A stretch of DNA of 5,986 nucleotides, from the NCBI GenBank assembly GCA_019509895.1, contig JAEKLK010000297.1, forward strand, positions 1 through 5,986. The letters are read 5' to 3'. The notes below the pieces were generated by a model. It was given only the letters and a program-made list of their open reading frames with translations. It did no database searches and was not told the origin of the DNA. This DNA comes from Betaproteobacteria bacterium (GTDB lineage: Bacteria > Pseudomonadota > Gammaproteobacteria > Burkholderiales > SG8-39). A program made the position numbers and the translations under genes. Positions 1 through 5,075 of the stretch are shown piece by piece; position 1 is the stretch's first letter, and every line of letters starts with the position of its first letter.

Positions 1-119
1 TGGCGCCGCTCGTCGAGCTTGCGCTGCGCGTTGAGCGCAAGAGGATGGGCGGGGATGACGGTGCCGCGGCGCAAAAGCGCGGCGATTTCCGGGGGCAGCG
101 GAGGCAGCGGCCGGTGCAT
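1..119 (-). CDS. Dihydrodipicolinate synthase family protein, N-terminal fragment (runs off the left edge)
   Basis: Reading leftwards from an ATG at 117-119, the frame is open to the window edge and gives about 39 residues with a proline-rich start followed by GTVIPAHPLALNAQRKLDER. That block resembles, from memory, the conserved N-terminus of a DHDPS/N-acetylneuraminate-lyase-family group (class I aldolase-type lyases, cytoplasmic TIM barrels) often annotated simply as dihydrodipicolinate synthase family protein. The catalytic Lys and Tyr lie outside the window, so the activity cannot be checked. The group is often not true DapA and may cleave or form 2-keto acids in catabolism. No Shine-Dalgarno is visible before this ATG. 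An in-frame ATG at 174-176 also exists but would add a basic, non-conserved leader and overlap the first codon of the divergent gene, so 119 is preferred. The gene is divergent from the binding-protein gene, 55 bases away. Confidence 0.72.
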   Translation of the reverse strand, partial: MHRPLPPLPPEIAALLRRGTVIPAHPLALNAQRKLDERR

Positions 120-120
120 G

Positions 121-148
121 TTAACCAGTCGGTTACCGATGGTAGCAT
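121..148 (+). promoter_or_regulatory. Candidate promoter with overlapping inverted-repeat operator before the binding-protein gene
   Basis: TTAACC at 121-126 (4/6 to TTGACA) and TAGCAT at 143-148 (4/6 to TATAAT) are 16 bases apart. They would start transcription near 155, just ahead of the Shine-Dalgarno at 164-170. A perfect inverted repeat, TAACC-AGTC-GGTTA at 122-135, lies over the -35 and next to the start codon of the divergent lyase-family gene. A short palindrome in a divergent gap is typical of a TetR- or GntR-type operator, and this one could control both directions. The hexamers are weak matches and no regulator gene is in view, so the promoter and operator roles are inference. Confidence 0.35.
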
Positions 149-163
149 CGCCGCTTCGTCGAC

Positions 164-170
164 GAGGAGG
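164..170 (+). promoter_or_regulatory. Strong ribosome binding site fixing the start of the binding-protein gene
   Basis: GAGGAGG at 164-170 is followed by CTTC and then ATG at 175. This near-perfect Shine-Dalgarno selects the ATG at 175, which opens a signal peptide, over in-frame starts further upstream that would add an unrelated leader of about 50 residues. Confidence 0.8.
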
Positions 171-174
171 CTTC

Positions 175-1163
175 ATGCGAAGGCTGGTCATCGCCGCCGC
201 GGCGGCATTGGTTGCCGCGCCCGCGGCCGCGCAGCAGAAGATTGATTTCATCCTGAACTGGGTGCCGGGCGGCGACCACGCGCCCTACTACTACGCGAAG
301 AAGCTCGGCTGGTACCAGAAGGAAGGCGTCGATCTGAACCTCGAGCCCGGCAAGGGCTCGGCGCTCGCGACGCAGAAGGTCGGCGCCGGCGCGAATCCCG
401 CCGGCCTCGCCGACATGGCCGGCGTGCTGGTTGCGAAGGGCAAGGGGGCCGACACCGTGGCGGTCTTCAATGTCTACGCCAACTCGCCGCAGGGCATGTA
501 CTGGCTGAAGAGCTCCGGCATCAAGGGCATCAAGGACTTCCCGGGCAAGAAGATGGGCAACCCGGCGGCGGATGGCGCGCGCGTCATGTGGCCGGCGCTC
601 GCCAAGGCGAACGGCATCGACCCGAAGTCGGTGACCTGGGTAAACATCGACGCCAACGCCAAGCTCGCGGCGCTGAAGGCGAAGACGATCGACGCACCTC
701 TTTCTACAACCTGCACCACGTGTTCAAGAAGGAGCTCGGCGACGATATGGGCTTCCTCGCCTGGCGCGACGTCGGCCTGAATCCGTACGGCAACTCGGTG
801 ATCGTCAACGCCGACTATCTGAAGAAGAACCGGCCGACGGTCGAGAAGTTCGTCAAGGTGACGCAGCGGGCCTTTGCCGAGTGCGTGAAGCAGCCCAAGC
901 CCTGCGTCCAGGCACTGATCGACGCCAACGGCGCGCTCAGCTTCGACAACGAATTCGTCAACTGGCAGCTCGTCGAGGTGCTGATGAGCGACAAGATCTC
1001 GCAAAGCGTGGCGCTCGGCTGGCACGACGACAAGCGCATGCAGGACGACTACAACCTGGTGAAGGACTACGTCGGCGTCGACAAGCCGTTCGACGTGAAG
1101 AGCACCTACACGAACGAGTTTCTCGACAAGTCGATCAAGATGAAGGCGATCCGCGCCGACTGA
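175..1163 (+). pseudogene. ABC transporter substrate-binding protein, NMT1/THI5-like, broken by a one-base frameshift
   Basis: Periplasmic solute-binding component of an ABC importer of the NMT1/THI5/SsuA-like type, whose relatives bind pyrimidine thiamin precursors, riboflavin or sulfonates. Residues 1-19 form a signal peptide (MRRLVIA, an alanine-rich core, then AAA before QQK). The mature part begins with DFILNWVPGGDHAPYYYAKK, the typical family opening, followed by GWYQKEGVDL and a GKGSALATQK loop. The first frame carries the family sequence to about base 693 (KAKTID) and then becomes unrelated, stopping at 778-780. The family sequence resumes one frame back with TSFYNLHHVFKKELGDDMGF and runs to TGA at 1161-1163. 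Adding one base at about 691-700 (GAC GCN ACC TCT) restores a 329-residue protein, a normal family length. Conservation on both sides means the break is recent or a sequencing/assembly error. No permease or ATPase gene follows. The 3' end overlaps the convergent SRPBCC gene by 29 bases. The ligand is unknown. Confidence 0.88.
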
Positions 1164-1647
1164 AGAGTCGGAATAAACGCCGCCACCACGCGGCCGGCGC
1201 GCTCGCTGGAGCCGGCGGTGCGGCTGAGAAACGCTGCGCCAGGGTCTCGGCAAACTGCGCCGTTCGCTCGCTCGCGCGCTTTTCGAAAAGACGATCCACC
1301 AGGGGTTTGAGCGGTCCTTCGCCCTTCACATCGAAGAGCGCCCGCAGTTCCGTACCGCCTGTCCGCGGCGCGAGCGCCACGTCAATGGTGATCAGGACGT
1401 GCTGGCCGCGGGCCACGGCGCGCAGCTTCCTGGGAGGGTCCTCCGATTCGATCTGCGCGCGCAGGTCGACAATCAGCGGCACGATGCCGACCTTCTCCTT
1501 CACTGCAAATTCGGCCGTGCGCCCGTCGACGACCTTCAGTCGCTCGACGCCCGGAATACAGCTGCACAGCGCCTCGAAGTCGCGCAGAAATTTCCACAGC
1601 TCAGGCGGCGGCGCGTTGACCTTGAACGTGGCCTCGCGGCTCGGCAC
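1135..1647 (-). CDS. SRPBCC / CoxG-like protein (carbon monoxide dehydrogenase subunit G family)
   Basis: A 170-residue single-domain protein. The N-terminus (FKVNAPPPELWKFLRDFEAL) and then CSCIPGVERL match the CoxG opening, an SRPBCC strand and helix followed by the C-x-PG motif. The middle (KEKVGIVPLIVDLRAQIE and DVKGEGPLKPLVDRLFEK) fits the rest of the helix-grip fold. After an Ala/Pro linker at about 142-153 comes a short basic-amphipathic tail at 154-165 (WWRRLFRLFSRR), likely to lie on the membrane. In CO oxidisers, CoxG links CO dehydrogenase to the membrane and quinone pool. No CO dehydrogenase genes are visible here. The start is GTG at 1645-1647, immediately after the TGA of the FAD oxidoreductase gene, with no clear Shine-Dalgarno of its own, so translational coupling is likely. 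It is the last gene of the leftward operon and overlaps the convergent binding-protein gene by 29 bases. The family is clear; a CO-related role is not supported. Confidence 0.86.
   Translation of the reverse strand: MPSREATFKVNAPPPELWKFLRDFEALCSCIPGVERLKVVDGRTAEFAVKEKVGIVPLIVDLRAQIESEDPPRKLRAVARGQHVLITIDVALAPRTGGTELRALFDVKGEGPLKPLVDRLFEKRASERTAQFAETLAQRFSAAPPAPASAPAAWWRRLFRLFSRRGSPSS
1156..1171 (+). terminator. Perfect hairpin across the binding-protein stop codon (possible terminator)
   Basis: CCGACT (1156-1161), loop GAAG (1162-1165) and AGTCGG (1166-1171) form a perfect six-pair stem with a four-base loop that includes the TGA stop at 1161-1163. On the + strand it is followed by AATAAA rather than a T-run, and on the - strand by CGCGGATC, so it is not a textbook intrinsic terminator in either direction. 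It is the only hairpin I noticed in this convergent overlap. It could still end or pause transcription, or protect a 3' end. Confidence 0.3.
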
Positions 1648-3207
1648 TCAGTCCCACCATTTCTTCAGCTGGTAGTCCTCGGCGATAAGGCCGGCGGCAT
1701 TGTGCCCAGCGCCGGCGTGCACGTCACCGCCCGGATGGCAATAGCCGCCGCACAGGTAGAGGCCCTCGATCGGCGAGCGGTAGCTCGACCAGCCGGCGAA
1801 CGGGCGGAAATAGCCCATCTGGTCGGGCGTCATGTCGCCCACCACGTCGACGCCGTTCACCATGTTGTCGTTCAGGCGCTCGGTATCGGTCGGATCCTGG
1901 ACCGTCATCGCCAGGATCTTGTCGTTCGTCATGTTGGGCGCGTAGTTTCGCCAGAGCTCCAGCAGGTGCTGCGCGTACTCTTCGCGGATCGTCGGCCACC
2001 CGCCTTCGGCGGCGTAAGGCGCGTACTGCCACACGACGCTGGTGTGTTTGCCTGCCGGCGCCTGCGACGGATCGAATAGCGTGGGCAGCGTGATCTGCAG
2101 CATTTCCTTTCGCGGCGGCCTGCCCATCGCGATGTCCTGATAGGCGCGCACCTGGTCGGCGACCGTGGCTCCGAACATCTCCTGGCTAAACGCCATGTTG
2201 ACGTCGCCGTTGTGTGCGCCGGCGCGGTATTTCGGCGGCTCGGCCAGCGCGAGATGCAGCACCATCAGCGAGCGGCCCTTAGAGTGGTAGTTCCTCACGC
2301 GCGTGGCGAAGGCGGGCGGCAGGTGCTCTTCGCCGACCAGGCGCAGGAAGCTCTTCTTCGGCTCGACGTTCGTGATCACGGCCTTCGCCGCATCGAGCTT
2401 CGTGCCGTCGGCGAGTTCGACGCCCGTTGCGCGATTGCCGCGCACGAGGATGCGCTTCACCTCGCTGTTCGTCTGCACCATGCCGCCAGCAGCTTCGAAC
2501 GCCTTTCTCAGACCGTTCGCGAGTCCCTGCGACCCGCCGACGCAGATCGGCGCCTCCGCCTTGAGGATGCGGAAGAGGCAGATCCATCCCTGCCCGAACG
2601 CATCCGGCGGAAAGCCGAGGACCGTCATCCTGGCGAGGAAGTGCACCTTCACCTCCTCGCTCTCGAAGAGCTCGTGGAGGAGTTGCACCGGTGTGCTCGC
2701 CTGCCACTGCAGGAGCGCGCGACCCTCTTCCGACTGCTCGAGCTGCGCGCTCTGCATGGATGGCGGCAGCGGTGGCGAGTACATGAGCGGCAGGTAGGTC
2801 GAATCGATGAACTCGCCGTAATCCGCGACGAGCTGCTTGAACGTCTTTGCATCGCGCGCAGAGAACTTGGCGATTTCGGCGGCCATTCTGTCCGTGTCGC
2901 GATACATGACGAGGCACTTGTGATCGGGAAAAATCGTGCCGCGCAGGTGCGCCGGGTAAACGTACTTCACGCCGTGGCGCTCCAGCTCCAGCTCTCGGTA
3001 GACCGGGCTGAGCGGGATATGCGTGTGCACCACCGAGCAGACGTTGTGCTTGAAGCCTGGCAGCGTCACTTCCTCCGTATGGCAGGCGCCGCCGATGCGG
3101 TGGCTGCGCTCGATCACCAGGACTTTCTTGCCGGTCCGGGCGAGGTAAGCCGCGCAGGCAAGCCCATTGTGTCCGCCGCCGACGACGATGAAGTCATAGG
3201 ACGCCAC
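1648..3207 (-). CDS. FAD-dependent oxidoreductase, phytoene-desaturase / CrtO / PYROXD2-like
   Basis: A full-length 519-residue flavoprotein of the NAD(P)/FAD-dependent amine-oxidase-like superfamily. The Rossmann dinucleotide-binding fold is at the very N-terminus: strand DFIVV, glycine motif GGGHNG at 10-15 (GxGxxG), and Glu33 in VLVIER for the adenosine ribose, followed by RIGGACHT. The C-terminal FAD motif is at about 482-506 (GLYLCGGYCHPGGDVHAGAG), as in phytoene desaturases, CrtO ketolases and animal PYROXD2. Relatives desaturate or oxidise hydrophobic substrates, but many bacterial members outside carotenoid clusters have no known substrate, and no carotenoid gene is nearby. The start is GTG at 3205-3207 with a strong GGGAGGA Shine-Dalgarno, 20 bases after the acetyltransferase stop. 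The TGA directly abuts the CoxG-like GTG, implying that the two proteins are made together. No transmembrane helix or signal peptide is seen, so it should be cytoplasmic or membrane-associated. The family is certain, the reaction unknown. Confidence 0.92.
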   Translation of the reverse strand: MASYDFIVVGGGHNGLACAAYLARTGKKVLVIERSHRIGGACHTEEVTLPGFKHNVCSVVHTHIPLSPVYRELELERHGVKYVYPAHLRGTIFPDHKCLVMYRDTDRMAAEIAKFSARDAKTFKQLVADYGEFIDSTYLPLMYSPPLPPSMQSAQLEQSEEGRALLQWQASTPVQLLHELFESEEVKVHFLARMTVLGFPPDAFGQGWICLFRILKAEAPICVGGSQGLANGLRKAFEAAGGMVQTNSEVKRILVRGNRATGVELADGTKLDAAKAVITNVEPKKSFLRLVGEEHLPPAFATRVRNYHSKGRSLMVLHLALAEPPKYRAGAHNGDVNMAFSQEMFGATVADQVRAYQDIAMGRPPRKEMLQITLPTLFDPSQAPAGKHTSVVWQYAPYAAEGGWPTIREEYAQHLLELWRNYAPNMTNDKILAMTVQDPTDTERLNDNMVNGVDVVGDMTPDQMGYFRPFAGWSSYRSPIEGLYLCGGYCHPGGDVHAGAGHNAAGLIAEDYQLKKWWD

Positions 3208-3211
3208 GTAT

Positions 3212-3218
3212 TCCTCCC
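3212..3218 (-). promoter_or_regulatory. Ribosome binding site for the FAD oxidoreductase GTG start
   Basis: On the - strand GGGAGGA is followed by ATAC and then GTG at 3207. It is the strongest Shine-Dalgarno in the leftward operon and lies inside the 20-base gap after the acetyltransferase stop. It fixes the GTG start and suggests that the oxidoreductase can be translated independently of, and perhaps more strongly than, the upstream genes. Confidence 0.8.
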
Positions 3219-3227
3219 GTCAGTCGC

Positions 3228-4049
3228 TTAGCCCAGCTCCGGCCCCGCCACGAGATAGACCAGTCTTTCATTGCCCGGTGCGCGGCCACCGCCATGGATC
3301 ATGCGCGTGAACGGCCGCTGGAAGGCAAACCCACGGGCCTCCAACCACTGCTGCACATTGGGCGCATGGTCGGCCGCATCGACATAGAGCGGCGCCGGCA
3401 CGGCGGCGAGCGCCGATTGCAGGAGGTGCATCGCGGTTTCCTCGTCGCGCGCCACGAGCGGTCCGATCTGCCGCGCTTCGCGTCCGTCGCGGCCGAGCAC
3501 AAAGCCGTTCGGCAGCGACAGCGCGGCTTGTGGCAAACGCTGCCGCAGCGCGCGGAGCAGGCGCGCGCGGTCAGCGCCGAACGCTTCACGATCCAGCGCC
3601 AAATCGGCATCCGGGCCCGTTTCCTCCTGATGCAAAGGCGCGCGGAAAACGGGCGCTGACCCTGATTTGTGGAAGCGCTTGAAGGTCCAGGTGTCGCGGA
3701 AACCTTCCTGTCGGTAAACCTCGCGGCCGGCCGGTGTCGCGTCGAGCACTGGAGTCAGATCCCGGCCGCGAAGATCGGCGATCGCGAGGCGCAGAAGCCG
3801 GGATGCGTGGCCTAGCCGGCGATGCGCGGAATGAACGAGCACCATGCTGATCCAGGCGAAATCGCCGTACGGCAGGACGAGCGTCGTGGCGACCAGCGTG
3901 CCGTCGGCGAGCGCAATGCCCCAGCCGCGGCCGATGTCGAGCATCAGCCGCCAGTCGGCTTCGTTCTGGTTCCAGCCGGCGGCTTGCGAGAGCGCGAAGC
4001 AGCCGGCGATGTGCTGCGGGCCGAGCGCGACCTCAGTACTTGCCGTCAC
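3228..4049 (-). CDS. GNAT-family N-acetyltransferase, two-part (C-terminal Acetyltransf_18-like)
   Basis: A 273-residue protein that would transfer an acetyl group from acetyl-CoA to an amine. The N-terminal GNAT domain has the family opening SQAAGWNQNEADWRLML (21-37), a core strand WISMVLV (66-72), and the acetyl-CoA pyrophosphate-binding motif A, RRLGHA at 77-82 (R/Q-x-x-G-x-A), followed by a helix. Next come DATPAGREVYRQEGF and TFKRF, the usual end of a GNAT fold. The C-terminal half ends with YVDAADHAPNVQQWLEARGF and PFTRM (222-250), resembling the second GNAT-like domain of the YitH type. The substrate is unknown. The start is GTG at 4047-4049, overlapping the epimerase gene by 17 bases. 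The frame is open upstream to an ATG at 4146-4148, but those 33 codons read through the conserved end of the epimerase gene and look like an arginine-rich shadow. The Shine-Dalgarno is weak, so coupling to the upstream gene is likely. It could acetylate a product of the pathway or act in detoxification. Confidence 0.84.
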   Translation of the reverse strand: MTASTEVALGPQHIAGCFALSQAAGWNQNEADWRLMLDIGRGWGIALADGTLVATTLVLPYGDFAWISMVLVHSAHRRLGHASRLLRLAIADLRGRDLTPVLDATPAGREVYRQEGFRDTWTFKRFHKSGSAPVFRAPLHQEETGPDADLALDREAFGADRARLLRALRQRLPQAALSLPNGFVLGRDGREARQIGPLVARDEETAMHLLQSALAAVPAPLYVDAADHAPNVQQWLEARGFAFQRPFTRMIHGGGRAPGNERLVYLVAGPELG

Positions 4050-5052
4050 GCGTCTCGAAGTGCGTCGGCTTGCCGAGATCGGGCATGCGTCGCGCGATCC
4101 AATCGGCCTGCCAGTCGAGCATGGCGGCGAGCGGCACGCGCGGCGCACCGAGAAGGCGCTGGGCCGCGGTCGTGTCGACCAGCCAGGCGGTCGGCGCCTC
4201 TTTGCCAGTGATGCTGGGCTGCTTGCCGAAGCGCTTGCCGAATTCCTGTGCGAGCGATCGCACGCTGATCACCTCGGCGCCGCTCACGTTGATTGGCGAG
4301 GTCGGCGTCGTGCAATGCGCGAGGAGGCGCAGCGCCTGCTCGTTCGCCTCGCCCTGCCAGAGGACGTTGACGTGGCCCATGCTGACGTCGACCGGCTGGC
4401 CCGCGAACACCTTGGCGGCGACGTCGTGCAGCACGCCGTAGCGCATGTCGATCGCGTATTCGAGGCGCATCAGCCGGCCGGGCGTGCCGTAGCGCTGCGA
4501 GCCGAAGAGAAATGCCTGCTCGCGCCCGACGCATGAGGTCGCATAGTCGCCCGGCGGAGGCGTGGTCGCCACGGATTCGTCGGCGCCGCGGCCGCTGACG
4601 GCGGCGTAGGGATAAACGCAGGCAGTAGAAAAGGCGACGATGCGCGAGTCGCGAAACGTTTCCGCGACCATGAAAGGCACACCGACGTTCATCGCCCAGG
4701 TAAGCGACGGATTGCCGGCGGCGCCAAACTTGTGGCCGGCCATGAACACGACGTTCTTGGCGCGCGGCAGGCGCTCAAGGCTCGCGCGCTCGAGCAGATC
4801 GCAGGCGATGCACTCGATGCCCCAGGCGGTGAGCTTCTCGCGCAAGCCGCGCTCGGAGAAGCGCGCGACGCCTATGACCCGCTTGCCGGCGCGGCGCGCC
4901 ATTCGTGCCAGCGTAGGCCCCATCTTGCCGCCGACGCCGAGCACCATGATCTCGTCGATGCCGAAGAGGTCGCGCTCGAGCTCGGCGCTCGGGTGCGTCA
5001 TGAAATCCTCGAGCTCCTCGACGTCGGCAAAACGCGTCGGCAAAGTGCGCAT
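4033..5052 (-). CDS. Atypical NAD-dependent epimerase/dehydratase family protein (extended SDR)
   Basis: A 339-residue protein with a Rossmann fold. A leader helix (RFADVEELEDFM, 7-18) is followed by strand EIMVLGVGGKMGPTLA with the nucleotide motif GxxGxxG at 39-45. A second strand, RVIGVAR, ends in Arg64, and VVFMAGHKFG (101-110) stands where SDR enzymes have the strand-4 motif. The S/T of the active site is FSTACVYP (S142/T143). The expected Y-x-x-x-K is YATSC at 170-174, so the usual catalytic Lys is replaced by Cys. The C-terminal region (RLMRLEYAIDMRYGVLHDV, later PINVSGAEVISVRSLA) is the substrate-binding part of extended SDRs. The ATG at 5050-5052 is chosen because upstream codons read into the divergent MetE-like gene. 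GAGG lies only two bases before the ATG, which is close for a Shine-Dalgarno. It is the first gene of the leftward operon. It probably acts on a sugar or sugar-acid derivative, or has lost the classical chemistry; the substrate is unknown. Confidence 0.87.
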   Translation of the reverse strand: MRTLPTRFADVEELEDFMTHPSAELERDLFGIDEIMVLGVGGKMGPTLARMARRAGKRVIGVARFSERGLREKLTAWGIECIACDLLERASLERLPRAKNVVFMAGHKFGAAGNPSLTWAMNVGVPFMVAETFRDSRIVAFSTACVYPYAAVSGRGADESVATTPPPGDYATSCVGREQAFLFGSQRYGTPGRLMRLEYAIDMRYGVLHDVAAKVFAGQPVDVSMGHVNVLWQGEANEQALRLLAHCTTPTSPINVSGAEVISVRSLAQEFGKRFGKQPSITGKEAPTAWLVDTTAAQRLLGAPRVPLAAMLDWQADWIARRMPDLGKPTHFETRDGKY

Positions 5053-5057
5053 GGCCT

Positions 5058-5069
5058 CGATTATTATCG
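5058..5069. promoter_or_regulatory. Near-palindromic AT-rich element, candidate bidirectional -10, between divergent genes
   Basis: CGAT-TATT-ATCG at 5058-5069 is the only AT-rich patch in the 23-base gap. On the + strand it contains TATTAT (5062-5067) and on the - strand GATAAT (5068-5063), each 5/6 to TATAAT. With the usual 6-8 base spacing, + transcription would start at about 5074-5076, at or just before the MetE-like ATG, and - transcription at about 5056, four bases before the epimerase ATG. No convincing -35 is visible on either side. The promoter role is inferred from sequence symmetry and position only. Confidence 0.45.
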
Positions 5070-5075
5070 CCCGCG

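Noticed and set aside
19..174. Upstream extension of the binding protein to base 19
   Set aside because: It would place about 52 unrelated residues before a clear signal peptide and ignore the strong GAGGAGG site at 164-170.
685..705. Programmed -1 frameshifting as an explanation for the broken binding-protein gene
   Set aside because: No X-XXY-YYZ slippery heptamer or clear downstream stimulatory hairpin is seen here, and this family is not known to use recoding. A lost base is simpler.
474..1253. Long leftward open frame (259 codons) opposite the binding-protein gene
   Set aside because: Its product is rich in Arg, His, Val and Leu without a recognisable fold and mirrors the codons of the conserved + strand protein. 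It is a GC-rich antisense shadow.
2212..3231. Long rightward open frame (339 codons) opposite the FAD oxidoreductase gene
   Set aside because: It is longer than many real genes but has a low-complexity Arg/Leu/Ala composition and no motif. The opposite strand encodes a full FAD enzyme with both nucleotide-binding motifs and a good ribosome binding site.
4050..4148. N-terminal extension of the acetyltransferase to an ATG at 4148
   Set aside because: The extra 33 residues are Arg/Ser/Pro-rich shadow of the conserved epimerase C-terminus. The GNAT-like sequence begins only after the GTG at 4049.
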